Under the pieces are notes generated by a model. That model was given only the letters and a program-made list of their open reading frames with translations, made no database searches and was not told the origin of the DNA. A DNA stretch of 64,000 nucleotides, from NCBI GenBank assembly GCA_028023455.1, contig JAQFVV010000072.1, positions 954,501-1,018,500 on the forward strand. Direction: 5' to 3'. The DNA is from Epiperipatus broadwayi (lineage: Eukaryota; Onychophora; Udeonychophora; Euonychophora; Peripatidae). A program made the translations under genes and the position numbers. Below, piece after piece: positions 34,855 through 47,500 of the stretch (position 1 is the stretch's first letter; every line of letters starts with the position of its first letter).

Positions 34855-34980
34855 AATTGTATTACACTTATGTAATTGTGAGGATAGAGAAATTGATTGG
34901 AGAAAAACAAATAGTATTACACTTTATGTAATAATGAGGATGGAAAAAGAGGATAAATTCATTGGAGAAAAACAAATAGA
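34855..34980 (+). repeat. Two-copy tandem duplication, about 60-65 bp unit
   Basis: GTATTACACTTATGTAAT, GTGAGGATAGAGAAA and TTGGAGAAAAACAAATAG occur twice in order (first from about 34859, second from about 34913) with small indels. It overlaps a 62-codon ORF that I do not trust. Confidence 0.7.
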
Positions 34981-37900
34981 GTTATAGAAGAAAATGAATT
35001 TAAAAAAATTGGAATTATATAAAAATAGATAAAACCTGATAGAATGCACGACAAGACTAAATGAAGCTTATAGTTGTTTATGTAAGAACAAGATCTCTAA
35101 ATAACAGGGAGAAAAGATAAAATTGACCATTACATTTTGGTGCAGAATCTTGAAAGAGGATCAGAAAAATTAGAGTGGGGAAAATTTAAAAATAAAGAAA
35201 ATGAGAGAACGATACATAATTTATAATTTTTTTTAAAGGGTTTTATAAGAAAAATGTAGGAATATAATGACAGAATGATGGAGCTATCAAAGTAACTTTT
35301 ATTAAATGGAACAGAGAAGAAATAAACATGAATTGGGTTGGATGAATGATTTGGTAATAAGAAGTAAGAAATAAAGAGATTATTGTAGTATATATAGTTT
35401 TCAAAGGAAAAAATGTTTATCTTCATTAACAAAATTTCATGGCAGCTAGCTTGTGTGGAGAAACTTTTGATTTCATCTAAAAGAAGCCATTTTATATCAT
35501 ATCACACACCATTAATGAATTATTTATAAGATAATACTAAGAAAAGTAATCTGCATTTTAAATATCCAATTGGTAAAAAAAAAATAAAAACATTAATTAC
35601 TACTAGAAGCAGACAGTAATAACTGAAAAGGTTGAAAATAAGGAATAAATATAATTTAAATTGCTATACAAAAAGTAGTCTTTTAGTTTTATGCTGATGT
35701 TGGATAAGAAAGGAAGTTGTTGAACGAATAAAAATAAAGTTAGGGAAGTGGGATAGTAAATAATATAATAGTCTTAATATTTTAGAGGATGTTAGAGGTT
35801 AAAAATAACAATGATGGAGATATGGGCTATTGCATTTCTTTCTTTGGACCTGTTAGCACAGAGTTAGTAGTTGATAAAGAAAAAAGTATGATTCTTTGCA
35901 TCAATGATTTCTAACCAATATTTGACATTCATAGTGGGAGAAGGAACACTTGTAGAAATCTGACTCACTCTTGACAAGTGTTTATTAACTTAAAGACTAT
36001 TTACTTGGTGTAGTTTTATAATGAGATATGGATGTTGCCACTGTTTTAATTAAATATAACTAATAAAGAAATCTTGTTACATTTATCATGGTTAATAGTA
36101 TTTTTTATTTAACATTATATCCATATGAGTAAGTAGTAGTTAAAATATCTGTATGCAATGGCCATAAAATGGGATTCAAATCTAGATTGAATTTATACAT
36201 TTTTCCATCTAGCCAAGTATTTTTAGACTGACACATACATTGTTTTCCTCTCTGATAGCTAGCCACTTAAGTATTGCTCAGCAAATAGATATCTGGTTAT
36301 GGCTAAGATAGAGTAAAACAAAAAAGTAAAAATTATACAAAACTTTTATAAACTTGATAATGGATTAGTTCATTGAGTAATATCTCTTCTTTTATTGTTT
36401 CTTTTTTGTGAAGAGATGCCAGACTTTAGTTCTATAATATACTTTCTAAAGCTTTTTTTAAAATCTTAAACATCTATATATAATCTATTAGATATATTAA
36501 TTCCTTAAATTCTTAATTCATACTATTGACACTGCTCAGAAGGTTGGCCACTGCCCATAATATTAAAAAAAATGATATCAGTAGGTGATAAAATACACCA
36601 AAAGCATTCATTTTTATCAATTAAGTATTCTTTCAATTCTGAAATTGTGAATTACGATATCATGAAGCTCATAGGACTAGAATCAAAAGAATCTCTTTCA
36701 TCTGCTGCCATCATTATAAATTCAGAACTAAGTTTTTATATAACAGTTTATAACTTAGTTTGATAATGACTTAATAGAATACTGACACTTATATTATAAA
36801 GTATAAAGCTGTAATGTAATACTTGCATAACTATTATAAAATATTTCTCCAATTAACCCAAATAAAGAGCTATTTTATCATTAAGATTTTGGGGGTTTAA
36901 ATCATGAGAATAGTTTAAAGAATCTGTAGAGATCAAAAATTTTAACAATCACTAAAATAAACAAATAATTTTATGAATTGTTAAAAAACCCACATTACTC
37001 TATGCAGATTATCTCTGTGAACTCCAACAGCTAAAGATTCTTGAATTGATTTTCAATGGAGTAAAGTAAAAAAAAAATCTTAATTTATTCAATTAAATAG
37101 AATTATTGTACTTGAATGTCTTATGAGCTCATGAAAACTAATACTATAATTATTTTTTATAACTTATAATGCAAGCAAAAATTGCAAGTCATAACTGGTT
37201 TCATTACTTATATAAAAACATACAATGCACCCAATTAAAGCAGGGACTTTCATTTGCTTAATTTACAACTCTTGCTATGAGTTTGAGTTGCACTAATCAT
37301 AAGATGCTTCGAAGAACATGTTTGGTGAGGGAATGATCATAGTGCTGCCTACATCTAAATGTTTTTGAACAGATAATTTATATATAGGACTGAAAGCAGA
37401 TGACAATTTTTTAGATATTTCAAAGATTTTGTGCAAACAAATTTTTTATGACCATTAAGCAAACAAAGTTTACATTTAAGAAAAGAAACCCAAGATTTTC
37501 ATTATATTTAATTTACAAAAATTATTTTTATATATCCATTACATTTTTGTTGGATTTTACACAAGAAATTGTCAGTAAAATATAATTTAACAATGCATAA
37601 TAATTCAATGATATGTAGGGTTATGATCTTTCTGGACTGACATAAAATCTTTAGAGTTCCAGATTTTAAAATATTCCTCGTAGGTTATACTCATTTTTAA
37701 GCGCTGCTAAATAAAATAAAAAATTAACATTTTAAACATGCTGCACTATCTATTTCTTCAAAATTTACATGAAAACTATTAATTAGTTACCTATTGCAAT
37801 GTGGGATATGCCATCTATGTTAAAAATTAAAGATACATTTATTTATAAAAGAATTATACTCTACAAGTAAAGAAATAGAAGAATCATAGCCCAACTATTA

Positions 37901-38082
37901 AATGATATATTTGAAGAACCTTCATTAAAACTCTTAAATATAAAAATTATCCACTTCTTTTTCCCTTTCCCCTTTTTTACATTGATTATATTGTATTCAA
38001 TATGCTCTACTATCACACTTGTTTTCAAATATAATAAACAAATACTTCTGGTTATATTTGAATAATAATAATGATACAACAT
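34981..38082. other. 3.1 kb without gene
   Basis: AT-rich. The stretch 35100-35440 is purine-rich on plus, which creates a 100-codon minus-strand ORF of hydrophobic, low-complexity type that I reject. No inverted repeat, SINE or coding block is recognised. Confidence 0.4.
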
Positions 38083-38950
38083 AGATGTTGTTACTGACAG
38101 AGACAATGATATTTTACATAATCTTAACAAATTATGCATAAATGCCTAGCATTTTCAACCTAAATCCTTATCAAGGCAATAAACTGTATAGAAAAAACTA
38201 ATCGATAAATGTCAAAATGGCTATTATGTAGACCAGGATGAACTAATAGAAAAACTAATCAATTTAGAATTTACCACATAAGGAATACGTTTGATTACAT
38301 ATGATTCTTTAATTTTACACTTTTTATCCTGCATTTCATGCATTAATATCTCAAAACATTGTGAGAGAAAACTATGCCTGGTGGAAGATTAATAAACATA
38401 AAAGGCAGAATAAACCAAATCACTTATTAATGCTTTATTATAAGTATGATTATGTTGTTTAAGATGGTATTTCATATTGGTCTTTGTTTCACCAATGTTC
38501 TATTTTATGCCAGCACCCTGTTTGTAGTGCTGTATATATAGGTAAAACAAAGACCAATATGAAATACTGTCTTAAGCAATATAATCATAGTTATAATAAA
38601 GCATTAATAGATAATTCAGTTTATTCTGCTTTTTATATTTATCAATATTTCACCCGGCATAGTTTTTGCCTACAATCTTTTAAAATATTAATGCATGAAA
38701 TGCAAGATAAAAAGCATAAAATTAAAGAATCATATATAATCAAAAATACTCCTTATGCGGTAAAGTCTAAATTGATTAATTTTCCTATTAGTTTGTCCTG
38801 GTCTACATAATAGCCATTTTGATATTTATCGATTAGTTTTCTATGCAGTTTATTGCCTTGATCTTAGATAGAAAGCACTAGGTATTTATGTATTATTTAT
38901 TTGTTAATATTAAATAAAATATTAATGTCTCTGTCAGTAACAACAATCAT
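38083..38950. mobile_element. Head-to-head palindrome built from two Penelope-type GIY-YIG fragments
   Basis: Outer ends GTTGTTACTGACAGAGAC (38090) and GTCTCTGTCAGTAACAAC (38943) are mirrored, and pairing runs inward to a centre near 38490-38530 (ATTTCATATTGGTCTTTGTT against AACAAAGACCAATATGAAAT). The right arm encodes on plus (38484-38810) CSAVYIGKTKTN, YNKALIDNS and LMHEMQDKKHKIKESYIIKN, a GIY-YIG endonuclease C-terminal piece. The left arm encodes the same block on minus (KTNMKYHLKQHNH, LMHEMQDKKCKIKESYVIK) with one stop. Penelope-like elements are known for inverted and partial terminal copies, so this is probably an insertion by-product kept as a palindrome. Confidence 0.8.
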
Positions 38951-39399
38951 GTTGTTTTATTATTATACTTATTTTCAAGCCATTTTTTTATTTTTAAGCT
39001 TACAATTTCAACTGTGCAACAGTTTTCTTCAAAGCAATAATTTTCTGACAATACTTTTGCTCTGAAGTATATTGTATAGTTAATAATGCTAATATAAAAA
39101 TAAATAAATACATAAATAAAATGGTTTATCAATTTTATTATTATGAATCTTCTTAAATATCTAAAATCTTTATACTAATTTTTCAATCTGTATTTGTTTT
39201 ATGAAATTATGATACAATTAATAAATTTCGATAAAATTTAATATCTCTATGTTTTGTTAGAAATTGCAATTTACATTAATTATTTAAATGCATTTTTGAA
39301 ACATGTAATGGTACTTTTTAAAACGATTATTTCAAAATTTTTGCACTTTTTATTTTTCAATTATGAGATTTTAATCTCAGTACTCATCTTATAGCTAAA

Positions 39400-40487
39400 G
39401 ACGCCGTTCTATGGCGCGGTTTTCGTGCTAAAACACATAAAAATGCTGTTTCCGTGGTCGATATGTTCGAACCCACATTTTCTATAATACAACTTTTTTG
39501 TTGTGCTACAGAATGCAGGCCGCTATGTCGCGTCGCAGTACAGCATGTATGTCGCTAAGCAGCAATTACATTTTCCGCATTCGCACAGTTTATAAAATAA
39601 TTACGGCTTGATGAGAGAGTTTGTATTTGAAATGTGTTGAAATGTTGTTTTCATTGGATTTTTTTATTATTTTAAACTATTGAAATGTTCAGATTTTTTA
39701 AAACAATAATTATAAGACTTTTTACAACGTACTGTATTGAACTTTTATTTGAGTAAATGTTAAATATCTATGTTTTTATTGAGTTGCAATTAGGTAATGT
39801 GTCAAGTAACGTACTGTTAGTAACATTCCACGAGACAAAAAAGATTCTACCATCTGTATATTTTTGAAGTAAAAAAGAGCGGTACGAAAAAATATTCAGT
39901 AAGAAAAGTCCAAATATACAGGTTTTTTTGTAAATTTAATAAAAAGCAAATATTATAAACATGTTTAATAAGTAAAGAAGACATTTGTATGTGTTTGTTG
40001 TTGTTTAAAAAAGTTTGAGTTTCTTTCTTCTGTCCGAGTACGCTTACGATTTTGAATTTTTTTATTTTAGCATTACAAACAAACAGAACACTAACCAAAA
40101 CCTAACCCTAAAACTAACCCTAAATCTAACTATAACAACTTTTACTTTTATTACGATTATTATTTTTTAGTTAAACAACAACAAAAACAGCCGTAACACA
40201 AGTAAAAAAATATCCGATAGAAAATGTATAAAAAAAAGCCATAACACAATTAAAAAAATATACGATAGAAAAACACGAATCAAATTTTAATTTGTTGATT
40301 TTATTTTACATTTATTATTATCATTTAAATTGTATACATTAATAAAAAATAATATTTATAAAAGACGATTTTGTTTTGTTTTTATTTTCGCATTACAAAA
40401 AAGCACAGAAAAATTATTAAAATCAATGGCCCATGAATGTTCATATTTTATAGTTTTAGTGTGAAAACGGCGCCATCCAACGGGATC
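39400..40487. mobile_element. About 1.1 kb non-autonomous element with imperfect terminal inverted repeats
   Basis: Left ATGGCGCGGTTTTCGTGCTA at 39411 and right TTTTAGTGTGAAAACGGCGC, CAT (40454-40476) are inverted with four or so mismatches over about 23 bp, plus weaker outward pairing. The interior has CpG-rich ends (39400-39620) unlike the surroundings, a telomere-like patch at 40091-40130 and a short duplication with TATCCGATAGAAAA near 40211 and 40259. No transposase. Confidence 0.5.
40091..40130 (-). repeat. Degenerate telomere-like (CCCTAA) patch
   Basis: CCTAACCCTAAAACTAACCC and neighbouring TAAATCTAAC give about four to five imperfect CCCTAA units. It is too short and degenerate to argue for a chromosome fusion, and it lies inside the TIR-bounded element. 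Confidence 0.55.
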
Positions 40488-41221
40488 TTTATCTATAATA
40501 CAAGCACCTTAATCTCTATATTAAATTGTAAAAAAAGATTATGAGCTCCAAGTTTTAAATTCAAATAAAATATGCTTTCACTAATATAATGATATACAAT
40601 GTGCAATAAAAAAAGAAAAATAAACTTTTTGCCTTCCAGCCAATTATCTAGGACCTAATAATGTTATTTTGCCAATTCAAATGTCTTTGCTTTGTGCAGG
40701 TAAATATAGTTTTATTATAAATAAGAACTAACTCCTTTAAAAATGTGATTCAATAATCTCTGTGCATTTTCTGGTGAACATCGATTTAAAAGCATAAATG
40801 TCTGCTTAGAGTTTATTTTTATATAAACCAGTCTTTGCTCACCCTGCTTAAATCAAGGCTTCAAGTACACATAGATTATTAAAGTGCATGTATATTTACG
40901 TAAAATAGATTATATATAGAAGTTATTTTTTAAAAAAGGCAATATATTATTGAAACATTAGTTGTTTTTTTACAAATATATGTTTATAAATGTATTCATA
41001 AAGTGCAAGCATATATACGTCTATGTACTGAAAAAATATATATGGAATTTGCTGTACATAAAATAACTGTGAGATTATTTTCAACAAAATACATATTTTA
41101 TATTTATTTTTATCAGTGAATCTGAACTCTCACTACAACACTCTCAGGCAAGTAGGGCTAAGTTTCTATCCACTTTTAATACCTGAAAGAGTGTACATGC
41201 ATGATAATTTACGCACTGCAA
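40488..41221. other. No gene seen
   Basis: AT-rich DNA with no supported feature. Confidence 0.4.
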
Positions 41222-41690
41222 ATTGTGTTTTTATCAGGGCATCATTCACCTTTAATTCAATCCTATCACAACCATCCATCAATGCAGAAGTCAGACAACC
41301 GCCCACATTATAGATATATATATATATGGAACATACAAATAAACCATATAACACGTTATAATTTAATTTCATATACACGTTATTTTTTAGAAATACTTAA
41401 ACTTAACACACACACATATATATTTTTAAAACATCTACTCGATCATGTTTCGAATAGAAGTTTTAAAAAATCGATTTAAATATATAAAGTTAAGTATTTC
41501 TAAAAAAAAATGATGCGTATACGAAGTTAAATTGTAACACATGCTATATGACTTACTTGAAAAAGGGTGTGTTTCATAGTTATCTACAGTGTGGAAGATT
41601 GCTTTGACTTCTGTGCTGATGGATGCTTGTGATAGGATTGAACTCAAGATAAATGATGCATTGATAAAAACAGCTTATAAATACTGTATG
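41222..41690. mobile_element. Foldback element (Fb4)
   Basis: Left TGTTTTTATCAGGGCATCAT, TTCAATCCTATCACAACCAT and TGCAGAAGTCAGACAA pair with right TTGACTTCTGTGC, ATGCTTGTGATAGGATTGAA and ATGATGCATTGATAAAAACA. An inner pair, AGAAATACTTAAACTTAA and TTAAGTATTTCT, lies about 80 bp apart. The overlapping short ORFs on both strands are mirror products of the palindrome, not genes. Confidence 0.8.
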
Positions 41691-42051
41691 TTACATCACT
41701 TGCACGTGACATTTCTATCTCGCGTTCTAATATTTATTTGTTTTCCGCATGCTTAATTATATCCGACAAAACTTTACAAAAGTATGTATTTTATTCTTAA
41801 ACAAATACAAAGCTTATTTTGAATGGTGGGAGAATAGTGGATTAAAATTTACCGAAATAAGCAGATGTTATGTTTATAAAAGTTTTTTCTGTGTTTTTCA
41901 CTGTCTATTAATTTTTGTGGATTTAAAAAGTTTTCCACAGATACACACAATGAACTGACAAATGCTTCCATAAATTATTATAATATTCGAATCTTTCAGA
42001 TTTGCTATGCAATCCTCTAAGCATCTAAAAAATTTTACACTATCATTCTGT

Positions 42052-42188
42052 ATTCGAACTCAGACCTTCACATGACTCACAACTCTCAGTGCCATCTTAT
42101 ATTGCTGACCCACCTGATTACACATGGTGGGTCAGCAATATAAGATGGCACTGAGAGTTTTGAGTCATGTGAAAGCCTGAGTTCGAAT
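42052..42188. mobile_element. Perfect-type hairpin, 63 bp arms, with B-box-like ends
   Basis: Arms 42052-42114 and 42126-42188 are reverse complements with few mismatches around an 11 bp loop. The right end reads GAGTTCGAATCC, a strong match to the pol III B box, and the left end is its mirror. The arm phrase GTCATGTGAAAG also occurs in the hairpin at 1590-1735, so the two are related. Confidence 0.9.
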
Positions 42189-44329
42189 CCGCATATATTA
42201 CATATATAAATGCAGGTTGTTAAGTCTGTACAATGTACTATCATTCAGTGTAAAATATTTCATGCTGATCCTCAAGAGCAACCACATTCATCCGGTATGC
42301 TGAATTTGAAAGATCTGATCATTCTTATCAAGTGATAGTTAATATTTATAACATACTTAGAGTGCATGTGGATCTGAACAAGTTTGACTGATCAAGCATA
42401 CACATACAATGCATACACTTCTGCATAATTATGCAGCATCTATTTGTAAGGAAGCCTTAAAATATTCTCTAAAGCCAACGCATGTCTCATCCATTCCCTT
42501 TTTTAAATGAGTACGTTACTAACACTAACACTGTTAGTTTTTCTATCTTTTTTTATTGCTAGCATAGTTTCATGTATCAATATTTAGGGAAGGTTATTAA
42601 ATAGAAATATAGTGTAAAATATATTAGGATGAGAAAAATATATATGATCTTAAAAAGAAATTACACACATGCTAAATGTAGCAGCATCTCAAAAATGACA
42701 AACCTATTATTTACAAATATAAAATTTCTGAAGAAGATTGCTGGGGCAATCGAAACTGTAAGGGTGGTAAATAAAGCATTGTGTAACAGTAGTAAACTGC
42801 ATGGATGATTTAATATTATATATTTACAAAACAATGAATGCAGTATATATACATTTGAAATATTTTCACAGATAATTAAAATGTAAATAGTATAAATAAA
42901 TGGATAAATCTGTGAAATAATTAGAAAAGTTTTCAGCAATAATGTTACTAGAAACAGCCACGTTATATTGCTGCCTTCGAGCTGAGCCATTTGCTAATAG
43001 CTCTTTTGTCTAAATTTATTAGGTGATAGATATGATATTTAGAAGATAAAATATATTTATTAGTATTAAATATTAAAAAAGATATATATAAAAAACAACT
43101 AGGTAAAGAAACCCAAAATTGAGCTACATGAAAGACAGAGAATTTGAGTAAAAAGCAATATAATGATGAACACTATAGAAAAATTGTGAAAAATCAAGTA
43201 GGCAATTATTTTTAGAAACATAAAAACATAAAAAAGTTCAGAAGAACAATATAAAAAAAGATAGAATGGTAACAATAATACAAAATGAAACAGAATAAAA
43301 TAAGATACTGGTCATTATTTAGTTGAACTTCCTTATTTGTGATGTGATGTTTAATAAATTCACCAAACATTATTAATTTATTCAGTTTTGTTTTATTTTC
43401 ATTCTTGAAAATGACCAATCTTTCAAATGATTATGAAAAATAAGCTTGTTTCTGTATTATTTTTTATTTCGAAAATGACCCAAAATTGATTGATTGATAA
43501 AGTTTTTAACAAATTATTTCAAAATATTAATATTTTAACCTCTTAAGTTGAAACACATTTTCATATTCAGTAAAAGATTTTCACTGTGTATAATATAATT
43601 ATTTTTTTAAAAAAAAACATAATACAATTATTTACAAAATGTCTTAATATTTTGAAAAATTAAAATTAAAGATTACTGGTATCCATAATTTGAAATAAAT
43701 TGAAATATTAAATTTTTGAAGTACTATAAACCACAATTTTCTATTTCATTCTTTACAGTGTCATGTGATGATACAATCAAATCAACTTTTCCAGAAGGAT
43801 GTTTTGGGAAAATTGACTTTATCAGTTGTCTTCAGAAAATGACTGCCACTCTCATCAATACATATTTAAATATCATGACCCGATTCATTTGTTAAAATTT
43901 GAATTTATGATGTAGCAATATTATTTACTAAAATCTATTGACATTGACCCATTAATGCATAAAATAAAATTAAATACCATTCATGCTTCCAAAAAAATCT
44001 TGCATAAACAAACAAATAATGAAATGTTTAGCAGGTTTAATGTAAAAATTAATAAAAAATATTTTATTTAGATGACAGTACATTTAACTGTTAAAGCAGC
44101 TATCAAATTTGTTTATTATTTATAATATTTTATAACTCGAATGTATTTTTATTATTTATGTATCATACTTAAAATATCAAATTTGGTTTGCAAAAGATTT
44201 AAATTACAAACAGTATTCCTAGAAATCATACTTAGTGTTTATGTTAATTCACAAAGAAAATTTGCCAACTTCAAAAATTGAAGTATTATCTTCAATTCCT
44301 ACAACTGAGGCAATCAATACTTACTTCAT
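42189..44329. other. 2.1 kb without gene
   Basis: AT-rich. The 42720-42790 stretch contains AGAAGATTGCTGGGGCAATC then GAAACTG, resembling the tail block inside the 53.3 kb element. Remaining sequence is unassigned. Confidence 0.4.
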
Positions 44330-44342
44330 TACATAATACTTT

Positions 44343-44441
44343 TTTTATTTTTGTATGTCAACTGCATTGGCCGGGAATCGAACTCGGGCCAGCTGCTCGA
44401 AAGGCAGCTATAATAATCACTAGGCCACCAATGCTTGACAA
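44343..44441 (-). mobile_element. tRNA-Gly-related SINE with 13 bp duplication
   Basis: On minus, TTGTCAAGCATTGGTGGCCT starts a tRNA-like head (AGCTGC / GCAGCT anticodon stem, loop CTTTCGA) with a B box GAGTTCGATTCCC, then GGCCAATGCAGTTGACATAC and an A-rich tail. TACATAATACTTT occurs at 44330-44342 and 44442-44454, giving exact ends. The head resembles tRNA-Gly except at the anticodon. Confidence 0.92.
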
Positions 44442-44938
44442 TACATAATACTTTGTTTTATTATTTATGTTATTGTTTAGATATTACACATTAACCATTC
44501 TACTTTTATAATTAATTCTTGATATTTTTTTCTTTTTGCTTGTTTGTTTTAAGTACTAACCTTGAAAGTATCATAATGATGATATACCCAGTGATCACTA
44601 GAGGTCTCTGTGAAACAATATCAATACAGTTTTTGGGAGAAGAGTTATAGAAAAAAAAAAAGTGGATAAGCAGAACTTAAGAGACTCTTCATTAAGTCAT
44701 CCACAAATATGTCTATAAGACATGGAACTAGTGTTAGAATATATTTTATATTTTTTAGTTAATTCAAATAAATTAGCAATCTGATAACTTCACAAACGTA
44801 GACTTCAATCAATAGCAATATAATTCTCTAAAAAATAAAAAAGTAAGATTTGTGTTATTGGAAACTACTGTAAGTCAACACAGTATGCGTTTATTTGCAA
44901 ATATGCTTATTTTTCTGCTAGCAATTACAAATAATCTG

Positions 44939-45046
44939 TCAAGCATTGGTAGTCGAGAGGTCAGCGACAGTTGATTTACAAGCAGTTGTCCCGGGTTAAC
45001 GGGTTTGCTTCCAGGCTGATGCTATGACACATGAGAAGAAAAAAAA
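44939..45046 (+). mobile_element. tRNA-derived SINE with 16 bp duplication
   Basis: TCAAGCATTGGTAGTCGAGA opens a tRNA-like head, followed by CGGGTTTGCTTCCAGGC (B-box-like), TGATGCTATGACACATGAG and A(9-11). AATTACAAATAATCTG flanks it at 44923-44938 and 45047-45062. It lies only 500 bp from the previous SINE, in the opposite orientation. Confidence 0.93.
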
Positions 45047-45062
45047 AATTACAAATAATCTG

Positions 45063-47269
45063 GTATTAGTTTTGATATTAACTCATTATTTTTATTAAAA
45101 TGTATTTAAGATGCCATATCAAGGAAAAATGTCCAGATTGATTAAAATCTTTTTGATAGTTGAAGATGCTATTATTAAAACTTTTTAGACATAAATGTGC
45201 AGCTTATTCTACCCATGAATGATGAATAAAATAAGTGACTTTTTGATTCTCTCAACATTAATGCAATACTCAAAAGAATATCTGTCATAAGAATGAATGT
45301 TAATTACTTATCAGTGAAAAATTTGTCCACAATTTATATTATAAAAGGATAAATTAAAAATTTTAAAACTAAAATTCATTTATTACGAAATTTAAGAAAA
45401 ATACAGTTTGATGAAGCTGATATAAAATCTGATTAATCATTGATTTTGAAAGTAGCTTACTAAATTTTATGTACATTAAATTATTTTGGAAACATTATCG
45501 TAATTAACATTTTATCTATATGCATATTATAACATTGACGTTTGCGTTTAAAATTAAGTTTGTGTTTTAAAGAAAAGATTTAAGTCAGTTTTGAATGCTA
45601 TAGGAAAAGAGAATCTATTAAATGTCACATTTGAGTCTCTCTGTTTAATCTAGTTTATTAATTTAATCCAGTATCCATTTGGTTGAAATAAATTGGCACA
45701 AGATTACCTTTTAAAAATATATTTGACGATTGCTGTGCGTATATAAATAAACGACTGTGATTGTGGAAACCTTTGCAATCTGGTTCCAAGCTAAAAATGC
45801 TTGGTAACACCATCGAACGGCCACCGTATTTTTGTAATCTTAGAAAATTTGCTGATAATGTCAAAATGTCGAGGCACAACATATATATAATAAAATTTTA
45901 TCCATTATGTTTTAAAAAACTAGAACAAAGAAAGAATAGGTATAGAAGAAACAATAGCACTGGAATCTATTAAAAATCATAGATAAAAATTGTTCACTGA
46001 AAGATATGTAAAATACAACTCAGATTTTATAATTCACAACAATTCATATCTATTCAATATATATAATTTTAATAATGCAGTAATTATACATGTTTCAAAA
46101 ATCAAAATTGTTATAAATTATAGTGATTAAATATAGTACAATATTTTTTTTTTTATTTAAAATTTCTTAAAGTTTGGAGTTTAGTGTTAAGTTTGGTAAT
46201 GTTGATACACTTCAAGTCTTTGATTCAAATAGTAACATTAGCTCATTGAATTAAAAAAATGAAAGTAGGCTAATTTAAAGCAACTAAACATCATTGTAAG
46301 AAAAAGTGCTTGGCGTAAGATAGATTCTGTTTTCTGAATAAACTTCACAATTAATTATTTTTTTGATAAGACTTTTTCGTTCCTATGCAAAATTAGAGAT
46401 GAAATGAATTTATTAGCAATGAAATTATAAAAAAGATTTTGAAAAATTACGAGATTATATTTTAACTTATAATTAGAATATAAGAAAATTTGATTATCAA
46501 AACATCCAATAGTATGCAAACTACTTATATGTATGTATAATAATATAATGAAGAAGAGCAAGCTATATTCCCTCAGGTTATGGGTAAATAATATTCAGTA
46601 TTTTTTGCAAGAATCAAGAATAGAATGAAGCTTTTGATGTTTATAAATTTATCGTTGGCAACATCGGTGGAAATTAAAAATGAACTTAAAATTCTAGCCA
46701 AATGAAAAGTATGGAAGTAATAATTATTAATTAATAATCAATTATACAAGGACGGAGACAATCTGACTTTTAATAATCTTGCTTGAATAATTAATAACTG
46801 TAAATTTCAAATTAGCATAGCTTTAAAATAATAACAAAAAATTATTGCAAAAATATTACGATAAAACTCAATTTGTCAATGACAACACGGCAATTCAAGA
46901 TATAACAGAATTAGGAAAAAAAAAATACATGCATTTTTGGTGTGATTGTTCTAAGATCAAATAAAACAGATAAAAAAAAAAAAAGATTCTAATGATATAA
47001 GGCTAATTATGATGTTCTAAAATTAAGAAGCAGAATAAATTGTTGAGTTGTGCTGAGAAATGAAAAATTATATTGATGATGATCAAATCATATTGCTTAG
47101 TCATACTACTCTACTGCCTATTAATCATTCTATCTTTGATGAAATAAAAGTTCTATTTACTAATTTTTAACCAACAGCTTCTATCATAAACTACTATAGA
47201 TCAATATTCTTCAACACAATCAAATCCACATTGCAAAATATTTTAAAATAGTTAAATAATCCTGCAAAA
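45063..47269. other. 2.2 kb without gene
   Basis: AT-rich. A slightly GC-richer patch at 45720-45880 is open on both strands for about 70 codons but matches nothing I know and has no clear splice context. Confidence 0.4.
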
Positions 47270-47500
47270 GTGAATGAAGTCATTACACTGTCAGTTTTCA
47301 TTGTCTTTGCTGTACGGCTGACGAGATGCGAGTACATTTTTAAACAGATCACTAAGGATCCTTGCAGTATATACAATAAAATTGTCGGCAAGCTCAGAGA
47401 CAGGGACAGACTGTTGATGTCTGAATCGTTGCACCAAGACACCTGGTCTCGATGCACTATCGTGAATGATGAGTAAACGCCTTGGAAGTCTCCAATTCTA
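47270..47500. other. GC-richer island with coding-like frames on both strands
   Basis: About 230 bp with several CpGs inside AT-rich DNA. On plus, 47270-47476 reads 68 codons beginning with a hydrophobic stretch (VITLSVFIVFAVRL) that could be a signal peptide. On minus, a different frame stays open for about 60 codons with a helix-like ELADNFIVYTARILSDLFKN. No domain is recognised in either, and splice sites around it are only weak (for example TATC/GTGAAT on plus at about 47460). It could be an exon or an old repeat fragment. Confidence 0.25.

Noticed and set aside
35130-35432. 100-codon hydrophobic ORF on minus strand
   Set aside because: Low-complexity product of a purine-rich plus strand, no topology or motif, no supporting context.
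40091-40130. Ancient chromosome-end fusion
   Set aside because: Only a few degenerate CCCTAA units on one strand, inside a TIR-bounded element.
41116-41647. Cluster of 65-92 codon ORFs on both strands
   Set aside because: They mirror each other through the Fb4 palindrome and none resembles a protein family.
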